Source: Phialocephala subalpina
Lineage: Eukaryota; Ascomycota; Leotiomycetes; Helotiales; Mollisiaceae
NCBI GenBank assembly: GCA_900073065.1
Contig: FJOG01000002.1
Coordinates: 2,870,460-2,934,459, forward strand
Length of the DNA stretch: 64,000 nt
Reading direction: 5' to 3'
Each line of letters starts with the position of its first letter. Position 1 is the stretch's first letter. The notes under the pieces were generated by a model that saw nothing but the letters and a program-made list of their open reading frames with translations, had not been told where the DNA came from and ran no database searches. Shown piece by piece: positions 1 through 11,803 of the stretch. The position numbers were made by a program, and so were the translations under genes.

Positions 1-388
1 TTGAGCAGACCAGATACAGGAGAGTGCAAATACCAGGACAGGGACTCAAACGTACCAATATCGACATCATATCAATACCACTAGGCGCATACACCCCGGG
101 ATAGATGAGGGGATCTTTCAGCGGATGATTTGGGTCTTCTCGAGACTCGACGATATATTTCTTCCTAGCCAACTTCCTCGGAGGCCCCACATCCACAATC
201 GTGCTTCCAGAAGAACTATTTTGTGCATTCTGAGCAGCAACAGCGCGGCGAAGCTATAAAAGAGTCAACAAAAAGTCACCCAAAGCACGTGATTGGCGAT
301 CCGTATCCGGGCTGCCGATCCGAGCCTAACGAGACGGAAATCTCACCTCCTCGAGCCTCTGCGCCTGCAACTGATACTCCGAATTCAT
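1..388 (-). CDS. LOV/PAS-domain photoreceptor-like protein, 5' part, runs off the window
   Basis: Two exons can be read on the minus strand. Exon 1 is 388..347 (14 codons, phase 0, donor GTGAGA). Exon 2 is 253..56, after a TATAG acceptor, and ends at a GTACGT donor; its intron continues past base 1. The 80 residues visible have a basic linker (PPRKLARKKY) followed by YPGVYAPSGIDMMSIL. That stretch resembles the N-cap just before the LOV core in VVD/ENVOY-type blue-light proteins and WC-1, where 'Y.(P/S)SG(F/I)DM' precedes the flavin-binding domain. The flavin Cys motif (NCRFLQ in the family) would lie outside the window, so photochemistry cannot be judged. The only upstream in-frame ATG choice, 11 codons earlier in another frame, stops at once, so 388 is the supported start. 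The family call is by recalled similarity; a different PAS protein is possible. Confidence 0.55.
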
Positions 389-544
389 TCCTACGACCAA
401 GACTCCATACTAATTCGATCCCAAACGCATATCCGCGGTGACACGTTCACGTTTTTTGCAGTACAGTCTTTTCCCATTTCTCTGAGCTGCACGCGATATC
501 TGTCTTAAAAGCTAGTTTCCCAATCCCCATTTTCCCCCTCGACG

Positions 545-943
545 TCAAATGCCTTTTGGTAGGCGCGATCTAGAGAAAGTCTCGAACCTCTCGAGATCGG
601 GATGCACCACGACAGACAGACGGACTCTCTGACTGCCGCCATTGCTTCGGCTATGCCGGGTAATTGGTCGTCGTTTGGACCATGTGTCGCTATTCTCTGC
701 CCTTCTTAGCATCGTGCAGTCTGGAGGCATCTCCGTCGATGTTGACTGCTGTAAACGGTGCGACACGTGACGGCACCAGACTTTAAAGTTTATGTCTCTC
801 GCAGATCTCGAATGCGAGTTCCTATTCAAGATATTGCAGACTTCCATTCTTCTGGGGCAGATTTTCGGGGTGTTGTTTTCGTCGTCTCGGGCTGTGAGAC
901 CACCGACAACAATGGCGATTAAAGAACCAAGTCGAAACATCAT
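545..943 (-). CDS. Possible small secreted protein (unsupported hypothetical)
   Basis: An open frame of 132 codons starts at the second of two adjacent ATGs (943). It opens with MMFRLGSLIAIVVGGLTA, which has the hydrophobic profile of a signal peptide, and contains four cysteines in the following 75 residues. The rest is rich in Arg and Ser and does not look like a conserved fold. No family is recognised. It sits head to head with the LOV-like gene (start 388) only if the latter's promoter lies inside this frame, which argues against it. It may be a chance frame. Confidence 0.2.
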   Translation of the reverse strand: MMFRLGSLIAIVVGGLTARDDENNTPKICPRRMEVCNILNRNSHSRSARDINFKVWCRHVSHRLQQSTSTEMPPDCTMLRRAENSDTWSKRRPITRHSRSNGGSQRVRLSVVVHPDLERFETFSRSRLPKGI

Positions 944-997
944 TGATATAAATATATCATCGAAATAGCGTCCGAATGTTAGAGTTAACATCTTCAA

Positions 998-2454
998 ACG
1001 CCAAGATTGCTTTCCGCCCCAAGTGGAAGCGCAATAGACACAGACTAGATACGCGAAGTCTTATTTTGCATGAGCACGAGCATTCCCCAACAGGTCTGGA
1101 TATCGCTACATTCCTCATCCTCAACAGAATATAGATCAAGTCGATGCAACCACCTTCTTGGAAACATGTCACCGGAAATCCCCCTCAGCCTAGGTGCGGT
1201 ACCAAGAAAAATATATTCGGCCTTAGAGGACCCAAGAACGATAGGTATCCCAAACAGGTCAACACTTCCAGCAAACAAGCAAACAACTGTCCAGCGCTTC
1301 CTCGCCGGAGCTTCGAAGTCAGAAGACAGGGACGAAGTTCGTCATTCTGACGTATCAAGAGTTACACAAGGTTGCAAACCAAACGGGAGAGGCTAGCGCG
1401 GAGGCTAAGAGCATGAATTTTGAGTGGACCGAGGCCATCACCAGATTATCGCCTTACCATAGATCTATGCTTGATCATACATTTTGATAAGATATCAAGG
1501 TGGGACAACGTTTGATCTTGGGTCTATTGCATTGAAATTCCGAGGAAGGAATCACTAGTTGTAAAATTTGTCGAATTCTGCTCGTGCTTGATTGTCGTTG
1601 GAATATGGTCATAAAGTTGCATTGATGAGGTTTCACTTCTGTCACCAATGTTTCGTATAATTTTTGAGAAGTCGTTGAACGGAAATTTATCTAGGAAGTC
1701 TAGATGAATGTCTGGCGTGCTTTGGGACACTCATTCCGCTCCTTCCTACTTTTGTCCCTGCTCGAGAGGAGGAAGGGGCGGACCCAACAATAAAAGCGGA
1801 ACCCAGCGGAGAGTTTTCACTTGAGCACATTGGCCCAGGGGAACGGATCGGGGGCACTAGCCATCTTTTCGAACTAGTCCGAAAGGTACAGAGTATCTCT
1901 CTCGGGAAGAATTTGGGAGAGGTCACATTCAGCCTCATCCTGTGGGAGCGCCACTGCGGCTCCACAACTCCTACTCGTCTCCCCGGCGAATTTTTCTTGG
2001 CGATCTCTTGCTTCCTTTTGTTTGCTTACCTACTCCTGCTTCCTTCTGCACGTGATTGTTGCTTTAGGTGTTTCAACTTTGCTTACATGTAAGATTCAAT
2101 CATGGATTTGAGTTCAGGATCATTCGCGGTCTTTTTTGGCTGCTGGGAGAAATTGTCCGGAGACATGAAGACAACGAAAAACGTGACACAAGTCACAGGG
2201 AAGGATGGATCTTGACCTGAGGATGTGCTACATGCTTCCTTGAGGAATGGAGAGCAAATTGCTTGTATCGATCTTGAATGCCGAGCGTATTCATCACCAA
2301 TCTTCTTGGCACGAGTGTTGCGAGTATATATCAACCACATATCTACCTCATGAGTTCTCATCAGCATCACCAAACTTACAATCAAGCATTCCAATCTCCA
2401 CTCTCTATCAACAGTCCATAACTTTCAACAACCTCCAAACCACCAACAATCAAA
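998..2454. other. Gene-poor stretch upstream of the secreted-protein gene
   Basis: I found no frame with a recognisable domain or a consistent splice structure. The last 150 bases before 2455 are CA-rich and T-poor on the plus strand (tracts such as CAACAACCTCCAAACCACC), typical of fungal 5' untranslated leaders, so they probably belong to the next gene. Confidence 0.4.
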
Positions 2455-2741
2455 ATGCAATTCCTCACAACCCTCATCTCCGTCCTCCTTGCCGGCGCCG
2501 TTGCCGCTGCTCCAGCCACCAACGCAGAGCAAAAGCGCGACTGTAGCTGCACTGCCGCCGATTACCATACCAAGTACTACAACTGCATGCTTCCGTACTG
2601 GGGACAAAGTGATGAGAACTCTTATGAGGTTAGCTGTGCTAACACTGTCGGTAAGTAAGAATAGGAGATAAAGGGGAGATGGTCTAATGAGGTATAGCTT
2701 CTGAGTGTGGATACTGCGGTGTTCTTTACTGGAAGAACTAG
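2455..2741 (+). CDS. Small secreted cysteine-rich protein (effector-like)
   Basis: Exon 1 is 2455..2650 and exon 2 is 2698..2741, separated by a 47-nt intron with GTAAGT donor, CTAATGA branch site and TATAG acceptor; joined they give 79 residues. Residues 1-19 form a signal peptide ending AVAA. A Lys-Arg at 27-28 is a probable Kex2 site, so the mature peptide would be about 51 residues, starting DCSC. It has six cysteines (30, 32, 44, 61, 69, 72), enough for three disulfides, and the aromatic-rich end YCGVLYWKN. Small secreted six-cysteine proteins are common among fungal effectors and antimicrobial peptides; which of these applies cannot be told from sequence. I do not recognise a named family. 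The leader, Kozak context (CAAAATGC) and intron together make this a convincing real gene. Confidence 0.8.
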
Positions 2742-5037
2742 AGCTTGGGTCCGGAATTTCCCACAGTGGGAGAGGCAGGAGAAGGGAAGGGGATAGAGGG
2801 TGCGGTGCTTACGGAGTTGGATGTGCATCGGAACTTCTGTTTGGGGGTTAGATCTGGATTTGGACTGGGTTTGGGTGCGAAAAAGGTCTCATTTATGCTT
2901 GAATAGAATATTTTGAATTTGGTACTGCATGTTCTTCATTTTCACAAGCTTACCATCTCCTCCCTCATACATGGCCTCTTGGTGCCGGTTGTCCTTGAAC
3001 CAATCTTCGAAGCAAGTGCTTGATTTCGATTCAAGCTTTGTTTCAAAATGACCCTTCCTCTTTCCCGACTTTCGCAATTTTGTTGCACATCGCACTCTTC
3101 TGACGACTGTAGTCGAGAAGGTCAATTTTTGGTCGCGCTCGTTACCCCCCTCACCTTCACCCCCCTCGCTTCGCCTCGACCCCATTTCCGCCAGCCTCCC
3201 TCCTCCTCCTTGGCTTACCCCACAACCCTTCAAACCTCTTATAAATTTAAATAAGCAGAAATGAAGCATAGCCAAGTAGTTGGTATACCTAGAAATCAAC
3301 ACTGCGAAACAGTAGTCACTAGATAATACGTGTATGCCTGAAAATGTCGCTTGAATATGCCTGTTTAAAAATCACACACATACTTGCGGTTTTATACGAT
3401 CGAGCTCCTGCTTAACAGGAGCTCTGACTTTTGGTTCCTTTTTCTATTAATTTGGATCTGTGGTTTCTTTTTGCCAATTTCTTTTTGGGGGGATGTTGTG
3501 GGGAGCAAGATTGATCGAAGCGAGGGGCTCGCTTGTCACTTTCTCATGCTCTCTCCTTCTTCTCACTGTCTTCTCATCAGCTTCGAAAATATGACTGCCG
3601 ATTTGCGGGTATGAGCCTTGAGGAAAGTCACTAGGTCAACAAATACGCACAGTCTGTCCTGGTGTCTCGCAACCTGCTGTACCTTCCTCTTCAAACCTAC
3701 CAATTCGTCCTTCATATAACCGATCGCACATACACAAATTCTCTTTTCTCCAATTCCTGCATCGAGACCAACATTCTCCAAGATTTGGTTACCTTCCACC
3801 TTCCACGTGAACGAAGACCCTCCCATCGTCCCAGGTTTCCACCTTGAACTTTCGAACCCTCTAGGTTGAATCTCCCAGTCCACGAGCGAGCGACTTTATG
3901 CACTCGCAAAGCGCCCAGGAGTCCACAGCATCTACAACCCGAGAGATGGCGATGGGTATTCATGATTCCTCTCTCCACATCACACTCCTAATTTTCTGGC
4001 GAAGTGCAAATGTTGAAAGTTTCTGCACGAGTTGAGCTCCGTCTCGTCCCCTCAATTAGTTCTCTCGCAAACTTAATAGACAATAGGATTAGATGAATCA
4101 GTCCTCTTCCGATAACCTTTTTAAGTAACAGCCAAAGGAGCAAACTGACTCGATTAGAGCAGAAGGAGCAAACAACTTCCCATCCTGTCAACTCAAGCCA
4201 CACTAATATATTATCAATTAATCTTAGCTTCCCCACGCTCCTAACACACAACTTGGCAACGCTACAAAGAAAATACAAAAGCTTATCTGATCATCTCATC
4301 TCACCTCCGTCTCTCTCATTTTACTCCACTCCAGAAGAACGTGGGATCCTCACTTCCGCCTCGAAGGACCAGAGCGTGGCATTCTAAATACGCTCTAGAT
4401 CACAACACCCGAGTCCATTGTCTCAAACATTCAAAGACTTTTAGCCCCAAGAACACATATCCAAGCTACGGAGTAAACTCTCGTCGTGACATTACATCCA
4501 AGACATGCCTCGGAAAAAGTACCGAAAACCTTTGTCTCGACCTTGCCAAGAGAAATATAAAGAGATCTCCCGGGTCCAGTTTCGCCAAGCAATTCCACAA
4601 AGATTTCATTCAACAGACAATATTCAGCTGATGTTGAAAACGCAGCACGTCTTCCGCCATCTAAATTATGCAAATTATTGATTTTCAAGCCACACTCGCA
4701 CAATGCTTGGCAAAGGCCAGAACCCGCCACACAACTGCAAATCTCCATGATCGAAGAAGTTTCTATTAGAAGCCTCGTAGAAAGCCGGTGTAATGTACAG
4801 AAGCGTGACAAGAATATGTAACAAGAAAAGAAGGTGGGCACCATCCGCACCATCCGCACAGCTCCGAAAACAAATTGTGAAGTAAACCCACACCTGAACG
4901 CCATGCTCCCGCTATGCAACAGCCAGAATGCCCATTCCGTGCACATTATTGAGAAAAATCGTTCCACCGTGCCGCTGATGCTTCGCTATGCACTTAAGAG
5001 ATTTGTACAGCAAAAGGAAAATTGTAGGGGCGAACGG
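2742..5037. other. 2.3-kb stretch without a supported gene
   Basis: Several 70-180 codon frames exist on both strands but none has a recognisable domain or coherent exon joints. The most protein-like is a minus-strand frame at 3563..3883 (ends with a charged, amphipathic segment around VGLKRKVQQVARHQ), which I could not tie to any family. The segment 2742..2900 is probably the 3' UTR of the secreted-protein gene. Confidence 0.35.
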
Positions 5038-6266
5038 TTATAACCGTGAGACCGCTTTCGCAGGTAGCTGTGGGGTTTCGGTCAGCTCTACTTGCGACCC
5101 ATCCCGAGATGGCTGTTCCGATCTTGCCCCTTTCATGGAGGAGATGAGCACAGGGGATTTGTTGCTGCTGCTAGCACTGCTCTCCTGTTCTTGTTTCGGT
5201 GCACCCTCCTCTCCGCCTTCCCCTTCGAGTCTTGCAATGATCCTCTCCTGCTTCTTGAACATCTTGTAGAAGTTGTAGCTTCCCCATAACTGTGCCGACG
5301 CGAACAGGACGTGAAGCATAGGCGTGGTGACCTTGAATGCAATTGTCCATTGATACCATAAACTCCCGAAAAGGTACATTGTGAGGGCAGTTTCTGCCGT
5401 TGTGCCAATGATGGTGGTGATGCAAGCCAGTCGGAAGATCTTGTAGAGGAATCGGTGCTCGTTGGGGTAGACGCGGTAGAGGATGATCGAAACATGAGGG
5501 AGGAATTCGGAAACAATATCGAAGGCACCTGAAATAAACATTATTAGTAGGATGTCGGTAAAATAGAGTTGTCAGCAAAATTGAGAACCGATATTAGCTT
5601 ACCCCATACAGTGCAGAGAATGAACTCAATTGTAGCATCTCTTTCTCGCACCAAATTCAAACTGATGGCAATTGCTGATTGTCCAATCATGATCGTGCCA
5701 ATGTGGTGACCAACACTGACTGGAGAGATCTTTGGCCGATAGAATAATTCGAAGATGTACATTGCGATGAGCCTGGAAATGAGTCAGCCAGAGGATCTCG
5801 TGATTGTATTGCGCTTGCATCGCATATTGGAGATCGCGTCGTATCCTATTTGGGCCTTGGTGGGAGGTGAGGTAGCTTACATTTGAGCAACGATGATCAA
5901 GATATCTCCCATCGTAACGTACTTCGAACCTGCAAACGGCGTATGGAAATTGGCAGTACCAAATGCAACATCGACAAAGGGGTATGCGGCGAGAACCAAT
6001 ATCAAGAGCTTAGTGGAGCCTGCGATATGATGATTCAGAAATCCTCTCCTGGTGTTGTCATCCATCTGCGTATAGATCTTTCCATATATCTTCTTCAGCA
6101 GGAAGCCCTCGAGAATGTAGAATCGTATCAAGAAGTAGTTGACGAAAATGATACTGATAATGAGCGCGCTGAAGGGAGCCAGGCGTGAGATCGTTTGAAG
6201 GGGTACGTGAGTGACATGAGGTCCTTTGTGCGGAACGACCGTCGAGTTCAAGGTCAGGGCGTCCAT
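5038..6266 (-). CDS. Polytopic membrane protein with TLC-like (TRAM-LAG1-CLN8) fold
   Basis: Three exons: 6266..5881, 5772..5603 and 5528..5038, with introns of 108 and 74 nt, giving 348 residues. Phases match at both joints and the start has a good context (CAAAATGG). About seven hydrophobic segments are seen, the first near residues 30-50. A paired histidine, VGHHIGTIMIG, lies in the middle of the membrane region, and a second His pair (NHHIAG) precedes the third segment. The HH pair followed by small residues, and the late helix bundle ending WGSYNFYKMFKKQE, resemble TLC-domain proteins (ceramide synthase Lag1, TMEM56-type, CLN8). The last 60 residues are a polar Glu/Ser-rich cytosolic tail. 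Family knowledge suggests ER lipid metabolism or lipid sensing. The lag-motif aspartates of true ceramide synthases are not evident, so it is more likely a TMEM56-like member. Function is inferred only. Confidence 0.6.
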
Positions 6267-9200
6267 TTTGGCTGCTGTAATTGAAGAAAGGGAAGTGTCA
6301 AGAAGTCGAAGACAAGGTGCAGGCACACGTGTAGCCGGAAGGTTGACTCAAGGGAAGACGTCGCGTGTTATTGAATCCTCGCATATAAGGAGCGAACAAG
6401 AGAGCGTACAATGAAGACAAGAAAGCAGTATTAATAGGAAGTAGACACAGCGAGCGTTGGCCGTCTCATAGTAGATATCGAAGCGACGGAGAAGGTTGAC
6501 TGGTTCGACTGGGGATGGTGTGAGGTTGAAGAAACTTTTGAGGTGTGAGGCTTTGGGAGCGTGTTTCTATCTATCCTGAAGTTGATCTGAGACAGGAAGG
6601 GACGCCCACGCACCAGCTTGATGGCATGCACCTCCCGGACCCTTGCACAGTCACTTATGGTAAGGGACCACAGCCGTCTAGTTCTTCATGGGTCAAAGAG
6701 GGCTGGACTTACATCGACTTACCCCATAGTGGCTGCGGACATGTCCAAGAAATTTGCAGATTCCCCCCACGAGCAGTTCGCGCTCCCACATTGCCACATC
6801 TCTACAAACTTTGGCAGCTGCCTGCTGTTCCCAGGAAGCGTCCTGGCATTGCGCCTCGTTCTGTGCCTCTTTCCAGGTTCGTGTCAATTGCAAGCACTGC
6901 GGATATGGCTGTTCTCAGGTTGGGAAAGAGGATAAATGCGAGTCTAGCGCCGAGGTGACAATTGGATTGGCCAATGGAGGCCTGGGTGTCTCATCGCCTC
7001 GGGAACATTGACAATGGCGAGGCCCTCCACGTTGCTGCTCATTTCAAGTGCTTGAGCCAGCAACAAATTGTACACGTCTGTAAACCACAATCATAGCTTC
7101 GATGTTCGTATTGTTTTTTGCTCGAGCGGGTGTCAACGTTGTCGTTAGCAAGCAGGGGGCTCCTTTTCGAAATTCTAGCGACGTTTTCTTCAGGATCTGG
7201 CCATTCTCCATTCGGCTAGGTCAAAGACAAGCTTTTTTGCCAAGCTGTCATTCACAGGGTTCTAGTGGAATCTTGGGCGATCGTCGTAGGGGACCTTTTG
7301 ACCCCTCGTTAGGTACCTTTTCGTGCTCCGGGCGGAAAATTACCACACGAGAACCTTCAAGGAGTGGATGGAATATTGACCTGGTGCTTAGCCTGGTGCT
7401 GAATACGGCTTTAATTTCTACGCCGCAACGCTTTGGCGAGTGCGAGTAAGGAACAGTTGTCACTGATTCTCTCCTGTCCACTTCGATGACCTGATCGATC
7501 TTCATACCGATGCGAGCGCGAGCAATGCTCCTCTAGCATGAACCCCGAATGTCATTTGCTAGTGGCCCAATCTACCAGCCAGGACGATTGGATGAATGAG
7601 AATGCATTGATTTCGTATCGATTTCTACTCATACTCCAATGAGAAGCTCCTAGAATGACCCGAAACCAACTTTTGGTTAAACCAGCATTTGTCGATGATG
7701 CTTCCAACTGAGGCTGCATCTAGGATGCATCAAACATGCCCACTTCCGTTGCCTAGAACCCAAGCCAAGAGCGTCTCCGGCAGAGCATTCGCAATCGTTC
7801 ACGATGGCTTCGCCCTCTCCAGCACGAGCACCTGTCCGATAGCCAACATCTACCGAAATTGCGGCCTTACTCAATCGGCTCGGCCCTGGTTGCGTGCGTG
7901 CTTATTATCGAAAACCCTGCACGTCCACCTAGGTACACGAATACACACGAGAAGTGGAACTACCCAATAGAAGTCTCCGAGATACAACGCTCAAGCTCAA
8001 GCGCACGAGAATCCAAACAAGCTTTTTCCAAGATATGTCACTGTGTCGATCTCTGAGATGATCATTGATTGTATGGAAACATGGGTCGAAACGAAGATTC
8101 AAACACATCTGAAGGTGCGACAGGAAGGCTTGTTTGCTTTGGTGCAGTCAATGCGTGTTTTCAGGCACCATTGAAATGCTGAGAATCTGGGGAAAGTCAA
8201 GTCGCAGAAATTTCCCGCAACGGATCAGATCCGGTTTTAGCCCACTACAGAATCGGAAACTCCGAGTAAAAGCGGAAGCTGAAGGTTCGAAACAATATCC
8301 CTCAATTATCGTGAGTCTCGCATCATTCTAGAAGTACGTACAATACGAGTACCAGGACCAGTACTTCAGCTCCCGAATATGCCTCAGATAATCCCGATTG
8401 TCTTCCCGGTTTGTGCATACGGGCGAGTGGAGAGAAGGCCATGAAGATGACCCGAAAGACGTGCAGAGCCACAGTTGCTTCATGTGCTTTTCATCCTAAT
8501 GAAACGAATGATGCGGTTCGTATATATTAATTGAGGTGCCTCGCGACTAGGAGCAGCAGGCCCTACTGATGAATCTTCTAGTCATGACAGTCTTTAAAGT
8601 GTTGTTCATTCGCATCTCACATCAGGTGTTAGACCATGAAGTCTCATGTTTTCTAGCACATTTTGCTGTCCACGATGGAAGTTGAGGTTGAAGTAGGGCT
8701 AATCTCGTCCCGTGCCAAGCGTTTCTCACTCAACACAACAATGTACCCCACCACTAAGGTTCTTTCATTTGATACTTTTTGGGTCTTTGAACCATTTTCT
8801 TCGTGCCATTCATTCGTGATATCTTGTGAGTTACAAACTGCTATCATGTGATAGTCTATCACATGATACTTCCAGGGGCTGGGATGACTTGCTTGCAAAC
8901 TAGCCGTTTCTGGACAGGTCAGCATCTACATACCGTGTCGCATTGGCCAGTTCGCTCAAAATGACAGCACCCTCCATCGAGCAATTTTAGAATCCCACGA
9001 GGCTCTCAACCTTCTTCAAAATCCAGCTCCAGGAGGCTGTGTCAGCCCGCATCTCATGATGAAACACATCGTTCATTACATAGCCTCCCCTCGCTAACTT
9101 CTCGTATTGGCTCACTCGCTTTTCAACATGTACAGTTACAAAACTTCGAAATTCCTCCGTTCTTACGGCCACGCAATTCTCCCATCGTGTCATATGGACA

Positions 9201-9556
9201 AGTCGCCCATTGGCACGTTCGCTCAAAGTTGGAGCCTTGTGCAAGCCATTTACTCGGCCAGTCTGCAAATGCTGGAGAATCCCCAGATTCAGGCTTGTTC
9301 ACTGGATTCGTTCGCTCAAATCGTACATATCATTTTGTGTTGATGCGTGGCATGGCTTGCAATGCTAATGGCTGTGTTACAGCTTTGTTGCGTCTCTACC
9401 TCGTTCATTTCGTTCATGATTATGGTAGGTCTTCAAGTCTATACTGAGTCCAAGCGCTTCAGGAGTATATAGTCATTGAACTTGCCACCTCCAAACAATC
9501 ATCACCACCCTCATCAACTTCTCATCGCTTCAATCATCCCACATCATCCCGACAAA
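6267..9556. other. 3.3-kb stretch without a supported gene
   Basis: No recognisable coding segment on either strand. A short phrase TTCGCTCAAA recurs near 8951, 9213 and 9308 in related contexts (CATTGGC..GTTCGCTCAAA twice), suggesting small diverged duplications. The last 80 bases before 9557 are a CA-rich leader of the RTA1 gene. Confidence 0.4.
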
Positions 9557-10675
9557 ATGACTTCCACCCTCTCAATGACAAGCACAGCGACCTCAACCTC
9601 AACAGCAACACCATCATGCATCAGCGTAACACCAGACAAGAACGGCTACGTTCCTGAATGGGCATGCAATGCGAATTACAACTACTACCCTTCCTTCACT
9701 GCTGCGGTCATCTTCGCCGTCATCTTCGGCATCACGACATTCTTTCATTTGTATCAAGCGTTCGCACACAAGAAGTTTCGTCTTTGTTGGCCTCTTCTGA
9801 TGGGTGCGATATGGGAATTCGCCAGTTTTGGTATAAGGGCTGCGGGAACGAAGAATCAGCAGAGTAGTGCGCTTGCGACTGTCTCGCAGATTCTTGTGCT
9901 ACTTGCACCGATGTGGATCAATGTACGTCTCTTCCAAAATATCTGCAAGATGAATACATACTGACTTCAAGCTTAGGCATTCGTCTACATGGTCATGGGC
10001 CGCATGATCTACTTCTTCGTCCCCTCCCAAAAAGTCTTCGGCATCAAAGGCATCAAAATCGCAAAGCTCTTCGTATGGCTAGATGTCCTCTCCTTCTTGA
10101 CCCAACTCGGCGGCGGCGTAATGATCTCACCCGGCTCCTCACAATCAACTCTCATGACCGGAATCCATCTCTACATGGGCGGAATCGGATTTCAAGAGTT
10201 CTGCATCCTGATCTTTACATCTATCGCTGTTAAATTCTTCATCGATACGAGGAGAAGGGAACGAACTGAAGAGGGTCAACAGATTTTGGATAACAAACCG
10301 AGGAATTGGAGGAAGTTGCTTTATGTTATGTTTGCTGTTCTTGCTCTCATTACTATGCGAATCATTTTTCGATTGATCGAATTCGCGGCCGGTCTCGATG
10401 CTTCGAAGAACCCAATTCCGTTTCATGAGGTGTACTTCTTGGTGTTGGATGCGTTGCCAATGTTTATTGCATTGGTGTTGTTTAATGTTGTACATCCTGG
10501 ACGTGTTTTGGTTGGAGAGGGGAGTGAGTTCCCGAAAATGACGAGGAAAGAGAAGAAAGAGGCCAAGCGGATAAAGAAGGCAGAGAAGAAGGCCGCTAAG
10601 GAGGAGAAGGCTGCGTTGAAGAGGGCGAAGAAGGAAGGGGTGAAGATTGGATATTCGATGGAAGAAATGGTCTGA
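9557..10675 (+). CDS. RTA1-family seven-TM protein
   Basis: Exons 9557..9922 and 9977..10675, with a 54-nt intron (GTACGT donor, CTTAG acceptor) in phase 0, give 354 residues. The N-terminus is a Ser/Thr-rich extracellular-type leader with Cys pairs. Seven hydrophobic helices follow. The late segment FHEVYFLVLDALPMFIA, followed by NVVHPGRVL, is the RTA1 signature. RTA1/RSB1/RTM1 proteins are fungal plasma-membrane proteins linked to resistance to 7-aminocholesterol and to long-chain base release; they are often called lipid-translocating exporters, though their biochemistry is unsettled. The C-terminal about 45 residues are almost pure Lys/Glu/Ala (KKEAKRIKKAEKKAAKEEK), likely a long charged helix at the membrane face. 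A second, divergent RTA1 gene lies at 17764..19017. Confidence 0.88.
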
Positions 10676-11062
10676 AGCGAGAGACGAATTGTCTGGTTTG
10701 GTGGGAGCGAAGGAGTACTGAATACGATAATTCGAGTTGTCCTTGAGCGTATGGAGTTTGGAGATGCTGCTAGGAGTTTGGCGTTCGAGATATAGATAAG
10801 GTCGATACTTCTGTACCGCCAAAATTTCATATAGATTTAATCGAACTTCAATCCTTCAGCCAATTGTGTCGCTACTCATCTCCAAAAGAACTTCCATATT
10901 GTAGCTCTGCAATAGTCAACAGAAGTTCGGCTCGGAAGTTCACCTCGCACGTGTTCCATCTCGGTGTGTTCAATGTGCCAGCCCTGTTAAGATTTTCTGG
11001 ATTAATCTTCTCTTATCATTCAGTGTATATCATACTCATCCACAAATGGTGAATCCCACAAG
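10676..11062. other. Intergenic, downstream of RTA1 gene
   Basis: Probably the 3' UTR of the RTA1 gene followed by unassigned sequence. Nothing else seen. Confidence 0.4.
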
Positions 11063-11803
11063 TTGAAGGCCGTCGTATGTACCTCAATCACGTGTCGGGT
11101 TCATTGCACAGACCTTCCCGAGATCCGGCCTCCGATTTTCCCCGCAACTCCTCCCTTCACATCAGCAAACATCATCAAATTGTGCCACGTCAGACCCAGA
11201 ATACGCCCGTCTGATAACCCTCGTCATCACAAGAAGCAAGTCTACACGACTAGGTCACACGCTCTTGAAGTCGTCAATGCGCTCCCTCAGCTCGATAAGA
11301 ACTAGAATGAAGGGATTCCTCTTTCCTCATTTCCCGATAACGCGCTGTCATCGCTTGAAGCTTTTGATCTGACAGCTCTATTTTGTCCGACGCCGAGATG
11401 GCGGTTCTTTGACCCAGCGAGCCAATTCATCGACGTTCCTGGCGCCTCTCTAGCTTTCCAACCCGGTGCAAATCCAGATGCGGCAACGATGCGGCAGATC
11501 TCGATCATCCGAAGAGGCTGGATGGCGAGCCATTTATCTTCGTTCTCTCAATGGCTGCTTTCTGATCATTCTGTCAAGTTTGCTATCACACAACCGAGAA
11601 AAGCAACCTTCAAACAGGTTGGTGGCTTGCCGTGGCTTTCTTCGGGAACCAGCAAGCCAACCGGCGGGGTTCCTAAAGCGTTTAACTATGCTGTGATCAG
11701 CGGCTGCAAAGCGACTTCTGGTGTGCGTTACCTTCGGATAGGAGTCATATCTCACAAGGACCAGCTTTCGACAATTTTGTTGGAAGTTGCACAGGTACCT
11801 TAG
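11063..11803 (+). pseudogene. Unrecognised open frame interrupted by one TAG
   Basis: A single reading frame is open for 741 bases except for one TAG at 11303..11305. The part after the stop reads like protein, with phrases such as TPRWRFFDPASQFIDVPG and FAITQPRKATFKQVGG. I do not recognise a family and no splice sites bracket the stop convincingly. It may be a decayed gene, or a long chance frame in GC-rich sequence. The shadow frame on the minus strand is also open for 68 codons, which weakens the coding argument. Confidence 0.22.

Noticed and set aside
2889..3302. 137-codon minus-strand frame with Gly/Glu repeats
   Set aside because: Composition is low-complexity (GGGGRLAEMGSRRSEGGEGE), no conserved block, no splice context.
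4431..4967. 178-codon minus-strand frame with hydrophobic stretches
   Set aside because: Hydrophobic phrases appear in all three frames of this T-rich region; no recognisable family and poor start.
6545..6958. 137-codon plus-strand frame
   Set aside because: Overlapping frames on both strands are open too; sequence is Pro/Arg/Ser mixed without a domain.
10145..10822. 225-codon minus-strand frame over the RTA1 gene
   Set aside because: Antisense shadow of the RTA1 coding exon.
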